Source: an uncultured Clostridia bacterium (lineage in GTDB: Bacteria > Bacillota > Clostridia > TANB77 > CAG-508). From it: a stretch of DNA of 59,820 nucleotides. Of this stretch, positions 7,394 through 16,514 are shown piece after piece (position 1 is the first letter of the stretch; every line of letters starts with the position of its first letter). The stretch lies in the NCBI GenBank assembly GCA_947624195.1, contig CANQJH010000007.1, positions 1-59,820 of the forward strand, read 5' to 3'. The position numbers were made by a program, and so were the translations under genes. The notes under the pieces were generated by a model. The model searched no databases and had not been told where the DNA came from. It worked only from the letters and a program-made list of their open reading frames with translations.

Positions 7394-8602
7394 ATGAATA
7401 TTTTAGATACTTTAAGAGAAAGAAATTATGTTGAACAAACAATATATGAAGATGATTTAAGAAAGATGTTAGAGACTGAAAAAGTTCCATTTTACCTTGG
7501 AATTGATCCAACAGCAGATAGTCTTCACATTGGACATTTTGTTACTCTAATGGTTGCCTCATACTTACAAAAAGCAGGACACAGACCAATAATTTTAATG
7601 GGAGGTGGAACTGCGATAATTGGGGACCCTTCTGGAAAAACAGACATGAGAAAAATGCTATCAAGAAATGAAATTGAACATAATGTAGAATGCATAAAGG
7701 AACAAGTTAGTAAATTTGTAAGTTTTGAAGGGGAAAATGCTGCCGTTATAGTAAATAACGCTGATTGGCTTGCAGACTTAAAATTTGTAGATTTTATGAG
7801 AGAAATTGGAACGCAATTTACTATAAGCAAAATGCTTGCAGCAGAATGTTATAAGTCAAGATTAGAAACTGGTCTTACATTTTTTGAAATGGGATATATG
7901 CTAATGCAGTCATATGACTTTTTGACATTGTACAAAAAATATGGTTGCAAATTGGAAATAGGCGGAAACGACCAATGGTCAAACATAATAGGAGGAGTTA
8001 ATTTAATTAGAAAATTTGGACATGATGATTCATTTGCCTTCACAATAAGACTTCTTACAACAAAAGAAGGAAAGAAAATGGGAAAAACTGAAAAAGGAGC
8101 ATTGTGGCTAAATAAAGATAAAACATCTCCATATGAATTTTACCAATATTGGAGAAATATAGATGATAAAGAAGTAAAAAATGTATTATATATGCTTACT
8201 TATTTGCCTATAGATGAAATTGAGAAGCTGACAAATGTAGAAGGAGAAGAAATAAATAAAGCAAAGAAAATAGCAGCATATGAAATTACTAAATTAATCC
8301 ATGGTGAAGAAGAAGCAAGAAAAGCACAAGAGGCAGCAGAAGCTTTATTTAGCGGAAATGGAAATACAGATAACATGCCTACTGTTCAAATAGAAGACGG
8401 AAGTAGCATTTTAGATGCAATTGTTGGGGCAGGATTTGCGCCATCAAAAGGCCAAGCTAGAATACTTATTAACCAAGGTGGTATTTCAATAAATGACGAA
8501 AAGATAACTGACATTAATTATAAAGTGGAAAAATCGCAATTTATAGATGATATAGTATTAAGAAAAGGCAAGAAAAGCTATTGCAAATTAATTTTGAAAT
8601 AA
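7394..8602 (+). CDS. tyrS: tyrosyl-tRNA synthetase
   Basis: This class Ic enzyme charges tRNA-Tyr. The Rossmann core starts near residue 34 with YLGIDPTADSLHIGHF (HIGH motif), has QPYDFLTLYKKYG-like and EIGGNDQWSNI blocks for tyrosine recognition, and carries KMGKTEKGALWL as the KMSKS loop. An S4 RNA-binding domain occupies the last 65 residues (ARILINQGGISINDEKI). At 402 aa it matches the bacterial TyrRS of the TyrRS-S/TyrZ size class. The 145-base upstream spacer is too short for a T-box and contains none, so regulation by uncharged tRNA is unlikely here. Confidence 0.96.
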   Translation: MNILDTLRERNYVEQTIYEDDLRKMLETEKVPFYLGIDPTADSLHIGHFVTLMVASYLQKAGHRPIILMGGGTAIIGDPSGKTDMRKMLSRNEIEHNVECIKEQVSKFVSFEGENAAVIVNNADWLADLKFVDFMREIGTQFTISKMLAAECYKSRLETGLTFFEMGYMLMQSYDFLTLYKKYGCKLEIGGNDQWSNIIGGVNLIRKFGHDDSFAFTIRLLTTKEGKKMGKTEKGALWLNKDKTSPYEFYQYWRNIDDKEVKNVLYMLTYLPIDEIEKLTNVEGEEINKAKKIAAYEITKLIHGEEEARKAQEAAEALFSGNGNTDNMPTVQIEDGSSILDAIVGAGFAPSKGQARILINQGGISINDEKITDINYKVEKSQFIDDIVLRKGKKSYCKLILK

Positions 8603-8610
8603 GTCGCTGA

Positions 8611-8648
8611 TTGGTTAAAAAATAACCAAAAGTATTGATTTTTTTTAA
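8611..8648 (+). terminator. terminator of tyrS
   Basis: TTGGTTA and TAACCAA flank a short A-rich loop (8611-8629), followed after ten bases by a run of T. The distance between stem and T-run weakens it. The T-run also overlaps the -35 region of the rpsO promoter. Confidence 0.5.
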
Positions 8649-8663
8649 AATTTATGGTAATAT
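8635..8663 (+). promoter_or_regulatory. promoter of rpsO
   Basis: TTGATT (8635-8640) and TAATAT (8658-8663) are separated by 17 bases. Transcription would start near 8670, giving a leader of about 115 bases. Confidence 0.6.
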
Positions 8664-8669
8664 AATTAG

Positions 8670-8786
8670 CGTAAACCTTTTACTTAGTCTTAGGAAAAAC
8701 ACACCACTAAGGCCCAGCTAAAGGTGTACAACAATCTGTCCTATTTGGTTGTTGAATTTAAAAAGTTAGTCAAGGAGGTGTAACTT
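8670..8786 (+). promoter_or_regulatory. structured rpsO leader, possible S15 autoregulatory site
   Basis: The leader can form CTTAG/CTAAG, CACC/GGTG and CAACAA/TTGTTG helices and ends in a full AAGGAGGTG ribosome binding site. S15 in several bacterial groups represses its own mRNA by binding leader structures, but these differ between lineages. Assignment is therefore by position and foldability, not by a known consensus. Confidence 0.45.
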
Positions 8787-9053
8787 ATGATGACAAAGGA
8801 AAGAAAAGAAGAAGTTATCAAAACTTACAGAAGAGATGAAAAAGATACTGGTTCTCCAGAAGTTCAAGTAGCTCTTCTAACAGAAAGAATTAATGAACTT
8901 ACAGAGCACCTAAAAGCTAACCCTAATGATAATCACTCAAGAAGAGGATTATACAAAATGGTTGGTAACAGAAAAAATCTTTTGAATTACTTATCTAAAA
9001 AGGACATTCAAAGGTATAGAGACATAGTTGCAAAATTAGGACTAAGAAAATAG
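8787..9053 (+). CDS. rpsO: ribosomal protein uS15
   Basis: This is the small-subunit protein that binds helices 20-22 of 16S rRNA early in assembly. The sequence carries the family hallmarks [34 protein letters not shown] and [16 protein letters not shown]. At 88 aa it is full length. Two consecutive ATG codons follow AAGGAGGTG; the first lies at a good distance. The adjacency to pnp is widespread in bacteria. A strong terminator at 9063-9104 separates the two here. Confidence 0.98.
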   Translation: MMTKERKEEVIKTYRRDEKDTGSPEVQVALLTERINELTEHLKANPNDNHSRRGLYKMVGNRKNLLNYLSKKDIQRYRDIVAKLGLRK

Positions 9054-9062
9054 TCGTTTTGG

Positions 9063-9104
9063 TAAAAGCGAACGTATTAGATTTTCTAATATGCTCGCTT
9101 TTTA
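9063..9104 (+). terminator. terminator of rpsO
   Basis: AAAAGCGA plus TATTAGA pair with TCTAATA plus CTCGCTTTTT, making a long stem with a TTTT loop and a T-run within the 3' arm. It lies about ten bases past the rpsO stop. Confidence 0.9.
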
Positions 9105-9131
9105 ACTAAAAAAGCTAAAAAATTTTTTTAA

Positions 9132-9217
9132 GTAATTGATTATGACGAGTAGCTTGTATAATATAAATTTTTGTCGTAAATAATTTATATTATAGAGGTT
9201 ACAGTCTAGTCAATTAC
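9132..9217 (+). promoter_or_regulatory. pnp promoter inside nested inverted repeats
   Basis: A promoter-like TTGATT (9136-9141) and TATAAT (9157-9162) with a shortish 15-base spacer precede pnp. TATAATATAAAT (9157-9168) is a perfect inverted match to ATTTATATTATA (9183-9194), and GTAATTGA (9132-9139) is inverted at TCAATTAC (9210-9217). The two symmetrical pairs are nested and contain the -35 and -10 elements. Operator DNA or, if transcription starts further upstream, a leader hairpin of the kind that lets PNPase control its own message are both possible. Confidence 0.5.
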
Positions 9218-9234
9218 AGAAAAGGGAGGAATAT

Positions 9235-11346
9235 ATGTTTAAAATTTATGAAACAGAATTAGCTGGAAGAAAGCTAACAATCGAAACAGGAAAGTTTGCT
9301 AATCAAGCAAACGGAAGTGCTACAGTAAGATATGGTGATACTGTAGTTATGACTAATGTAACAGCTTCAAAAGAACCAAAGGAAGGAGTAGACTTTTTCC
9401 CATTATCAGTTGATTATGAGGAAAAACTATATGCAGTAGGAAGAATACCAGGAAGCTTCAATAGAAGAGAAGGTAAACCTGCTGATAAAGCAATACTTGT
9501 ATCAAGAGCAATTGATAGACCTATCAGACCATTGTTCCCAAGTGACTTTAGAAATGATGTATGTATAGTTAATACAGTTTTATCAGTAGACCAAGATTAC
9601 AGTCCAGAAGTATGCGCCAATATTGGTACATCTGCGGCACTTTCTATCTCTGATATACCATGGGGAGGTCCAACAGCAGCAGTTCAAGTTGGATATGTAG
9701 ATGATAAAATAGTTATTAATCCTACTGATGAGCAAAGCAAAAATAGCAGACTTCATTTAACAGTTGCTGGAACAGAAACAAAGATAACAATGATAGAAGC
9801 AGGTGCAGATGAGATACCAAATGCTACAATGCTTGAAGCTATCAAAGAAGCACATAAAGAGATAATCAAAGTATGTAAGTTTATTTCTTCTATAAAAGAA
9901 GAAATAGGAAAGCCAAAGTTTGAATATCAGTCATTTTCTATTACACCAGAGTTTTATCAAGCTGTTACAGAAAAGTTTACAAGCGCAATGTATGAGGCTG
10001 TTCAAAATACAGACAAAGAAACTAGAAATGATGATGTTGATAAAGTAGCAGAAGACATCAAAAATCTTGCAATAGAAATGTATGGCGAAAATGCTGAAGA
10101 AGAGCATGCTTTTGATATTGCTACATCAGTGCACGACTTAGAAAAAGAATGTGTTAGAAAGATGATTCTAACAGAAAATAAAAGACCTGATGGTAGAGGC
10201 ATAGATGACATAAGACCATTAAATGCAGAAGTTGGATTACTTCCAAGAGTACATGGAAGTGGACTTTTCTCAAGAGGACAAACTCAAGTTTTATCAATAG
10301 CTACACTTGGAACTAAAAAGGATGAACAAGAATTAGATGGCATAGATACAGAAACTTCAAAGAGATATATGCATCAATATAACTTCCCATCATACAGTGT
10401 TGGTGAAGCTAAACCTTCAAGAGGTGTAGGAAGAAGAGAAGTTGGACATGGCGCATTGGCTGAAAGAGCTTTAATGCCAGTTATTCCAAGCGAAGATGAG
10501 TTCCCATATACAATTAGAGTTGTATCAGAAGTATTGGAGTCAAACGGCTCAACATCACAAGCAAGTATCTGCGGAAGCACATTAGCTCTAATGGATGCAG
10601 GTGTTCCATTAAAGAAACCAGTAGCAGGAATTTCTACAGGATTAATTACAAAGCCTGATAATCCTGATGATTATATAGTTCTTACTGATATACAAGATAT
10701 AGAAGACTTTTTCGGGGACATGGATTTTAAAGTTGGTGGAACCAAGGATGGTATAACAGCAATACAAGTAGACATAAAAATTGATGGCTTGACATATGAT
10801 ATTATTGAAAAAGCTTTTGAGAAAACCCAAAAAGCAAGAAGCTATATTATCGACAATGTTATATTAAAAGCAATTCCAGAGCCAAGAGCTGAATTATCAA
10901 AATATGCACCAAAAATTATACAAACTTTAATTCCAGTTGAAAAAATTAAGGATGTAATTGGTTCAGGTGGAAAAACTATAAATAAAATTATAGATGAACA
11001 TGACGTTAAGATAGACATTGAAGAAGATGGACATGTTTTCATATATGCAGATGCAATTGAAAAAGCTGAATCAGCTCTTAAAGCTATTGAAGATATTACG
11101 AGAGAAATAGAGTCAGGTAAAATCTATGATGGTGTTGTATCAAGAATACTACCATTTGGAGCATTTATCGACTTAGGTGGTGGAAGAGAAGGATTACTAC
11201 ACATCTCTAAAATATCAAGCAAAAGAGTTGATAAAGTTGAAGATGTCCTTGCAGTTGGAGATGAAGTTACTGTAAAAGTAGCTGAAATCGACGCTCAAGG
11301 TAGAATAAACCTTAATATGAAAGACTTAGAAACAAAGCAAAATTAG
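9235..11346 (+). CDS. pnp: polynucleotide phosphorylase
   Basis: PNPase degrades RNA 3' to 5' phosphorolytically and can add tails in reverse; it works as a trimeric ring in the degradosome. Two RNase PH domains are present (about 1-230 and 310-540), joined by an alpha-helical linker. The second carries GRGIDDIRPL, FPSYSVGEAKPSRGVGRREV and the DIQDIEDFFGDMDFKVGGT catalytic block. A KH domain (IKDVIGSGGKTINKI, about residues 565-620) and an S1 domain (GVVSRILPFGAFIDL) close the chain. At 703 aa it is full length. GGGAGG precedes the start. Its stop codon lies in the first unit of a 30-bp tandem duplication. Confidence 0.98.
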   Translation: MFKIYETELAGRKLTIETGKFANQANGSATVRYGDTVVMTNVTASKEPKEGVDFFPLSVDYEEKLYAVGRIPGSFNRREGKPADKAILVSRAIDRPIRPLFPSDFRNDVCIVNTVLSVDQDYSPEVCANIGTSAALSISDIPWGGPTAAVQVGYVDDKIVINPTDEQSKNSRLHLTVAGTETKITMIEAGADEIPNATMLEAIKEAHKEIIKVCKFISSIKEEIGKPKFEYQSFSITPEFYQAVTEKFTSAMYEAVQNTDKETRNDDVDKVAEDIKNLAIEMYGENAEEEHAFDIATSVHDLEKECVRKMILTENKRPDGRGIDDIRPLNAEVGLLPRVHGSGLFSRGQTQVLSIATLGTKKDEQELDGIDTETSKRYMHQYNFPSYSVGEAKPSRGVGRREVGHGALAERALMPVIPSEDEFPYTIRVVSEVLESNGSTSQASICGSTLALMDAGVPLKKPVAGISTGLITKPDNPDDYIVLTDIQDIEDFFGDMDFKVGGTKDGITAIQVDIKIDGLTYDIIEKAFEKTQKARSYIIDNVILKAIPEPRAELSKYAPKIIQTLIPVEKIKDVIGSGGKTINKIIDEHDVKIDIEEDGHVFIYADAIEKAESALKAIEDITREIESGKIYDGVVSRILPFGAFIDLGGGREGLLHISKISSKRVDKVEDVLAVGDEVTVKVAEIDAQGRINLNMKDLETKQN

Positions 11347-11401
11347 CATAAATTATAAGTATGTTTTAAGGATTAGCATAAATTATAAGTATGTTATAAG
11401 G
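11342..11401. repeat. 30-bp tandem duplication at the pnp stop
   Basis: Two adjacent 30-bp units (11342-11371 and 11372-11401) differ at a single base. The first contains the pnp TAG stop. Each ends in AAGG, and the second supplies the ribosome binding site of the following glycosyltransferase gene. Near-identity implies a recent duplication. Confidence 0.92.
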
Positions 11402-11410
11402 AGAAGCAAA

Positions 11411-12688
11411 ATGCAGTATTTATACTATGTACAGCAAGCATTAATCTGGATAATATCAATATACTGGGTTTATCAGCTTATTATAAGCTTGTGCTCTTTT
11501 ATCAATTTTAAAGACAAACCAAAAATAGTTGATAAAAAGCACAAGTTTCTTACAATAATACCAGCACATAACGAGGAAGGCGTTATTGCAAGTTTAATAG
11601 AAAGTTTAAATAAACAAAATTATCCTAAAGATTTATATGATATATATGTAATTGTTGATAATTGCACAGATGATACAGAAAAAATTGCAAAATCCATGGG
11701 CGCAAATATTTTTGTGAGAAATGAGCCTGATAAGGAGAAACAAACAAAAGGATATGCTCTACAATATTTTCTAAATAAAGTTCTTGAAGATAAACAAATG
11801 GATTATGACGCATTTTGCGTGTTTGATGCAGATAATATTGTAGATGAAAACTTCTTAAGTGCAATGAATAATCATCTTTGCCAAGGCGAAGATGTAGTAC
11901 AAGGTTATAGAGATATAAAAAATCCTACAGATAGTTGGATTTCAGCAGGTTATGCAATTTTTTATTGGACTATGAATAGATTTTATCATTTAGCAAGGTA
12001 TAATGCAGGATTATCACCTTTAATTAATGGAACAGGATTTATGGTTAATTTTGATTGCATTAGAGAAACTGGCTGGAATACAAATACGTTGACTGAAGAT
12101 ATAGAATTCTCTTTAAAAAGAATTATACAAGGCAAAAAGTTAGGATGGGCTACAGATGCTATCGTTTTCGATGAACAACCTGTTAAATTCAAACCTTCAT
12201 GGTCTCAAAGATCAAGATGGACAATAGGACATTTGCAATGTTTACAAGAATACACAGGTGACCTAACTATGGCAGCACTCAAAAACAAAACATTAATGAA
12301 TTTTGATGGTTTACTTTATATTGTTGGTACAGCTCCAATGTTTGTCATCACAATATTATTGTTATTATCCAATGCCATAATTTATCTAGGCAAAGAAATG
12401 TCAACAGTAGAATTTATATTAAATATTTTAAGATATGTAATACCTACATTTATAGTGCCAATTTTTACAGCAATTGTAATTATGATAATTGACAAAAAGC
12501 CAATAAAAAATATGTGGAAGGGACTAATAATGTACCCAGTATTTTTAGGTTCTTGGCTTGTAATAAACTTCAAATGTTTATTTAAAAGAGACACAACATG
12601 GGAAAAAATCGATCATGTTAGAGATGTCAAAATTAGTGATGTCGAAGATAGTGATTCTAGTAAGGTGAAAGGCAAAATAAAAAAATGA
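11411..12688 (+). CDS. membrane family 2 glycosyltransferase
   Basis: This is a processive-type sugar transferase. An N-terminal membrane helix (about 8-30) precedes a GT-A domain with TIIPAHNEEGVIASL, VIVDNCTDDTEKIAK, the metal site FDADN, the acceptor-side TEDIEF and the QRSRW motif (QxxRW) of polysaccharide synthases such as BcsA and HasA. At least three C-terminal helices (about 300-400) would form the export path. The product is unknown. The stop overlaps the next start as ATGA, so the two genes are translationally coupled. Confidence 0.85.
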   Translation: MQYLYYVQQALIWIISIYWVYQLIISLCSFINFKDKPKIVDKKHKFLTIIPAHNEEGVIASLIESLNKQNYPKDLYDIYVIVDNCTDDTEKIAKSMGANIFVRNEPDKEKQTKGYALQYFLNKVLEDKQMDYDAFCVFDADNIVDENFLSAMNNHLCQGEDVVQGYRDIKNPTDSWISAGYAIFYWTMNRFYHLARYNAGLSPLINGTGFMVNFDCIRETGWNTNTLTEDIEFSLKRIIQGKKLGWATDAIVFDEQPVKFKPSWSQRSRWTIGHLQCLQEYTGDLTMAALKNKTLMNFDGLLYIVGTAPMFVITILLLLSNAIIYLGKEMSTVEFILNILRYVIPTFIVPIFTAIVIMIIDKKPIKNMWKGLIMYPVFLGSWLVINFKCLFKRDTTWEKIDHVRDVKISDVEDSDSSKVKGKIKK

Positions 12689-14196
12689 ATTCATTAATAA
12701 AAATAAAAGATAAAAAAGTTGAATTACTATTTTTATTTATTATAATTTTAGGTTCAATTTTCATTTCATTACCATGTTTTCACACAAATATGTGGTTTGA
12801 TGAAAGTTACACAATAGCAATAGCAAAACATCCATTTAATGAAATCTGGGAAATTGGCTCACATGACGTGCACCCACTTTTGTACTATTTTATGATTAGA
12901 ATTATTTTACGACTTACCAACGAAAGTATATTGTGCGCAAGACTTTTCTCAGTAATTCCTTTAATAATTATGGCCATCTTAGGCTATACCCATATAAGAA
13001 AGGACTTTGGAACTAAAGCAGGAATTGTCTTTACATTTTTATCAATGTTTTTTCCTACATGTTTAATGTATGCAGGAGAAATTAGAATGTATACATGGGC
13101 TATGCTATTTGTGACTATTACAGCTATTTACGCTTACAGGATAATCAAATACAGAAAGGTAACAAATAAAAATTGGATTATATTTGCTATATTTAGTCTA
13201 GTTTCTGCTTATACACACTATTATGGATTAGCGGCAGCATTTGTAATTAATATAGGATTACTACTATTTTTGAGTATAAAATCATATAAAAACAAAAATG
13301 TTAAAGAGAGCAGACATATCAAGAACTTAAAAAAATGGTTTATATCAGCAATTGTTCAAATAGTTGCATATATCCCATGGATGGGAGTAGTATTTAACAT
13401 TGGTACAGAAATACAAAATTATTGGATAGGTTTCCCTAACTTTGCACAAATGATTGAATTTCAATTTACAGGAAATTTATCAGGAAATACTCCAAAGGTA
13501 ATATCTTGGGCATTTACAATTTTATTTTTAGTATACATATTATACAGTTTCAAAAGAAACTGGAATAGAGACGAAATAAAGCCAGCCAAACTTGCAATTT
13601 TAGTGTATCTTGCAGTCTTAGTATTAGTAGCAATAATCTCACTAATAGTTGAGCCAATTTTATATGCAAGGTATCTACTATGTTTGACAGGAATTTTTAT
13701 ATTTGTTATAGCTATTTTGCTATCAATAGAAAAGCCAAAAGTAATTTTTAGCTTATGCTGTATAATGCTTACGGTATCACTGATTACAAATATAAATAAT
13801 ATCAACATTAATTATGATAAATCAAATACAGACTTAATTAATTATATGAAAGAAAATGTTCAAGAAAAAGATATTTTCATAGCTGATGATTCCCTTATAG
13901 GTCTTGCTCTTGCCACTGAGCTTAATGTAGCCAATGAAAATACTTATTTCTGGAATCTTTATGGCTGGGATGTTGAAGAAGAATATAGAGCATTGGGCAA
14001 AACAATACAAAATGGAAATGAATTAGAGGATTTCGAAGGCAGACTATGGTTTGTAAATAGAAATGCAGATGTAGTTGATAAATTTACAGACGAACTAAAA
14101 AATAGTACGGTTGTATATACTAAAAACTTCAAGATAGCTTATGAACATGAAAATTATGTAGTTACTTTAATTGAAAGGAAATTAGAAAATGACTAA
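12685..14196 (+). CDS. GT39/ArnT-like membrane glycosyltransferase
   Basis: This multi-spanning protein (about ten to twelve helices) of the PMT/ArnT superfamily uses lipid-linked sugars on the outer membrane face. The first periplasmic-side loop carries the acidic motif NMWFDESYTIAIAKHP expected for the catalytic Asp, followed by HDVHPLLYYFMIR. The C-terminal 120 residues form a soluble domain. Together with the preceding GT2 it probably decorates a lipid or surface glycan. It overlaps its upstream neighbour by 4 bases and its downstream neighbour by 8 bases. Confidence 0.8.
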   Translation: MNSLIKIKDKKVELLFLFIIILGSIFISLPCFHTNMWFDESYTIAIAKHPFNEIWEIGSHDVHPLLYYFMIRIILRLTNESILCARLFSVIPLIIMAILGYTHIRKDFGTKAGIVFTFLSMFFPTCLMYAGEIRMYTWAMLFVTITAIYAYRIIKYRKVTNKNWIIFAIFSLVSAYTHYYGLAAAFVINIGLLLFLSIKSYKNKNVKESRHIKNLKKWFISAIVQIVAYIPWMGVVFNIGTEIQNYWIGFPNFAQMIEFQFTGNLSGNTPKVISWAFTILFLVYILYSFKRNWNRDEIKPAKLAILVYLAVLVLVAIISLIVEPILYARYLLCLTGIFIFVIAILLSIEKPKVIFSLCCIMLTVSLITNINNININYDKSNTDLINYMKENVQEKDIFIADDSLIGLALATELNVANENTYFWNLYGWDVEEEYRALGKTIQNGNELEDFEGRLWFVNRNADVVDKFTDELKNSTVVYTKNFKIAYEHENYVVTLIERKLEND

Positions 14197-15037
14197 TAAT
14201 ATGAAAGTATATGCTTTTGTTGGACCATCTGGAACTGGAAAAAGCTACAGAGCACAAATGGTCGCAAGCAAATACAATATTCAATATATAATAGATGATG
14301 GCATTTTAGTTAAAGATAATGAAATTGTTGCTGGTGATTCTGCAAAAAAAGCACCAACAAAGATAGAAACAATTAAAAGAGCTTTATTTGTTGATGAAAC
14401 ACAAAGAAAAAAGATGATGAAAGCAATAAAAAGGTATAGACCAAAATCCATTTTGATTTTAGGTACATCAGATAGCATGGTAAAAGAAATAGCATCAAAT
14501 CTTGAACTAGGCGAAATTAAGGAAACTATATATATAACAGATGTGGCTACTGAGCAAGAAATAGACAGCGCCAAAAGGATGAGAACAGTAGAGGGAAAGC
14601 ACGTAATCCCAGTACCAACATTTGAAATAAAAAAAGATTTTTCAGGATTTTTACTAGATCCATTGCAAATATTTAAAACAAACGGATTAGGTAATAAGCC
14701 ATACATATCAGAAAAATCAATAATCAGACCAACTTTCAATTACATAGGGAATTTCACAATATCAGATACAGTATTTAGACAAATAATCGAGTATTTATCA
14801 TTAAAAAGCACTGCAATATCTGAAATCCTTAGAGTTAGAGTAAACAATTCAGAAGAAGGACCAACAATTTATGTTGAAGCAGAAGTAAATTATGGAATAA
14901 ATATTTTATCTGAGCTAGAAAGATTTAAAGAAAAGTGCGTAAAAGAAATCGAAAGACTTACAGCAATGAATGTAAAAAATATAAGAATTATAGCTAAAAA
15001 AATAAAACTACCAAAAATACTAGACCTTAACTTATAA
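14189..15037 (+). CDS. P-loop ATPase fused to Asp23-like domain
   Basis: The N-terminal half is a P-loop NTPase: KVYAFVGPSGTGKSYRAQMV (Walker A, about residues 6-25) and later RYRPKSILILGTSD, with strand topology typical of small AAA-like kinases. The C-terminal third (about 185-280: GNFTISDTVFRQIIEYLSL, then VEAEVNYGINILSELERFKE and VKNIRIIAKKI) matches the alkaline shock Asp23/Gls24 domain, which associates with membrane or envelope processes in Gram-positives. I know of no assigned function for this pairing. It overlaps the GT39 gene by 8 bases and lies in the same operon as the cmk fusion. Confidence 0.7.
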   Translation: MTNNMKVYAFVGPSGTGKSYRAQMVASKYNIQYIIDDGILVKDNEIVAGDSAKKAPTKIETIKRALFVDETQRKKMMKAIKRYRPKSILILGTSDSMVKEIASNLELGEIKETIYITDVATEQEIDSAKRMRTVEGKHVIPVPTFEIKKDFSGFLLDPLQIFKTNGLGNKPYISEKSIIRPTFNYIGNFTISDTVFRQIIEYLSLKSTAISEILRVRVNNSEEGPTIYVEAEVNYGINILSELERFKEKCVKEIERLTAMNVKNIRIIAKKIKLPKILDLNL

Positions 15038-15090
15038 GATAAAAAATGAGAACTAATTTAATATAAATAATATTTCAGGAGGAATATAAT

Positions 15091-16377
15091 ATGCCTTTTA
15101 TAGTTGCAATTGATGGACCATCAGGAACAGGTAAAGGAACAGTTACAAGCTATTTAGCTAAAAAGTTACATTTAATGTACCTAGATACAGGTGCTACATA
15201 TAGGTGCGTTACTTTAAAATTACTAAACGAAAAAATTGATTTTGAAGATACTGAAAAAATAGTAAAAGCTTTAAAAAATATAGATATTGATTTCAAAAAA
15301 GAAAAAGTCTTTTTAGATGGAGAAGATGTCACATTAGAAATAAGGAAAGACCTAGTAAATAATAATGTTTCTCAAGTGTCACACATTTTAGAAGTAAGAC
15401 AAGCAATGGTAGATTTACAAAGAAGGATGTCAGAAGGAAAAGATGTCATACTTGAAGGAAGAGACATTGGAACAAATGTATTTCCAAACGCTGATGTAAA
15501 GATATATTTGGATGCCTCTGTTGACGAAAGAGTTAAAAGAAGACTAAAACAAAATAAAGAAAAAGGCATAGAATCTACAGAAAAAGAAGTTAGACAAAAT
15601 ATAGAATTCAGGGACAATAATGATAAAACAAGTAAAATAGGACCATTAAGACAAGCAGAAGACGCCATCTACATTGATACGACTAACTTAAGTATAAAAG
15701 AAGTTGAAAGCAAACTCTATAAATTAATAAAGTCAAAAAAAAGAGACGATAAGTGGATAGAAAGAGGTTACATCACTACCCCAGACACTTGGCATAAAAG
15801 ACTCAGCAGAAAAGTTATAAAAGGATTTTTAGCTAGTTTGTATCACATATTTTACAGAGTAAAAATAACAGGACGAGAAAATCTAGATTTAGATGAGGGA
15901 TTTATAATATGTGCCAACCATTTAAATTATTTAGATGCAGCAGCAATAGTTTTGTTAAATAAGAAGTTTATCAGATTTGTCGCAAAATCTGATCTTTATA
16001 GATTACCTTTAATTTCATACTTAGGACATACATTTGACGTAATACCAATAAAAAGAGGAAAAAATGATCTAGCCTCAATAAAGATGTGTCTAAAAGCATT
16101 AAAAAACAAGGAAATATTGGGAATATTCCCAGAAGGAACACGAAAAGGATTAGATAAAAATGTCAAAATAAAAAATGGAGCAGTTTTCCTAGCAGAAAAA
16201 GCAGGAGTAAAAATCGTTCCAGCAGGCATTGGCGGAACATTTAAGCTATTCACAAAAATAAAAGTTAATTATGGAGAAGCAATTGATATAAAAGCATACC
16301 AGTCAGATGACCCTGCATGGATTGATAAAGCCAGTGAAGAAGTAATGAATAAAATTGTAGAATTAAGTAAGGAATAG
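15091..16377 (+). CDS. cmk: CMP kinase fused to PlsC-type acyltransferase
   Basis: Residues 1-220 are cytidylate kinase, which phosphorylates CMP and dCMP. FIVAIDGPSGTGKGTVTSYL is the P-loop; DTGATYRCVTL, EGRDIGTNVFPNADVKIYLD and RRLKQN form the nucleotide-binding and lid regions. After a short linker, residues 240-428 are a 1-acylglycerol-3-phosphate acyltransferase with the HX4D motif NHLNYLD, VIPIKRG and FPEGTRKG. The two activities meet at phospholipid synthesis, since CMP is released when phosphatidate is activated through CDP-diacylglycerol. The length of 428 aa equals both domains added. AGGAGG precedes the start. Confidence 0.92.
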   Translation: MPFIVAIDGPSGTGKGTVTSYLAKKLHLMYLDTGATYRCVTLKLLNEKIDFEDTEKIVKALKNIDIDFKKEKVFLDGEDVTLEIRKDLVNNNVSQVSHILEVRQAMVDLQRRMSEGKDVILEGRDIGTNVFPNADVKIYLDASVDERVKRRLKQNKEKGIESTEKEVRQNIEFRDNNDKTSKIGPLRQAEDAIYIDTTNLSIKEVESKLYKLIKSKKRDDKWIERGYITTPDTWHKRLSRKVIKGFLASLYHIFYRVKITGRENLDLDEGFIICANHLNYLDAAAIVLLNKKFIRFVAKSDLYRLPLISYLGHTFDVIPIKRGKNDLASIKMCLKALKNKEILGIFPEGTRKGLDKNVKIKNGAVFLAEKAGVKIVPAGIGGTFKLFTKIKVNYGEAIDIKAYQSDDPAWIDKASEEVMNKIVELSKE

Positions 16378-16407
16378 AAATTTTTTTAAGAATTAACAAT
16401 TTAAATG

Positions 16408-16455
16408 TTGACAATCCCATAAAATGGTAATATAATGATATTAAAGATATTTAAT
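16408..16455 (+). promoter_or_regulatory. promoter and candidate operator of the toxin-antitoxin pair
   Basis: A consensus TTGACA (16408-16413) and TATAAT (16431-16436) have 17-base spacing. Directly after the -10, ATTAAA-GATA-TTTAAT (16440-16455) is a palindrome over the expected start of transcription. It is placed where an autorepressing antitoxin would bind. Confidence 0.65.
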
Positions 16456-16514
16456 AATTATTTTGTAAAAAGTATTGAACTTTTATATTAATACATAATA
16501 AGGAGGGATTTGTA

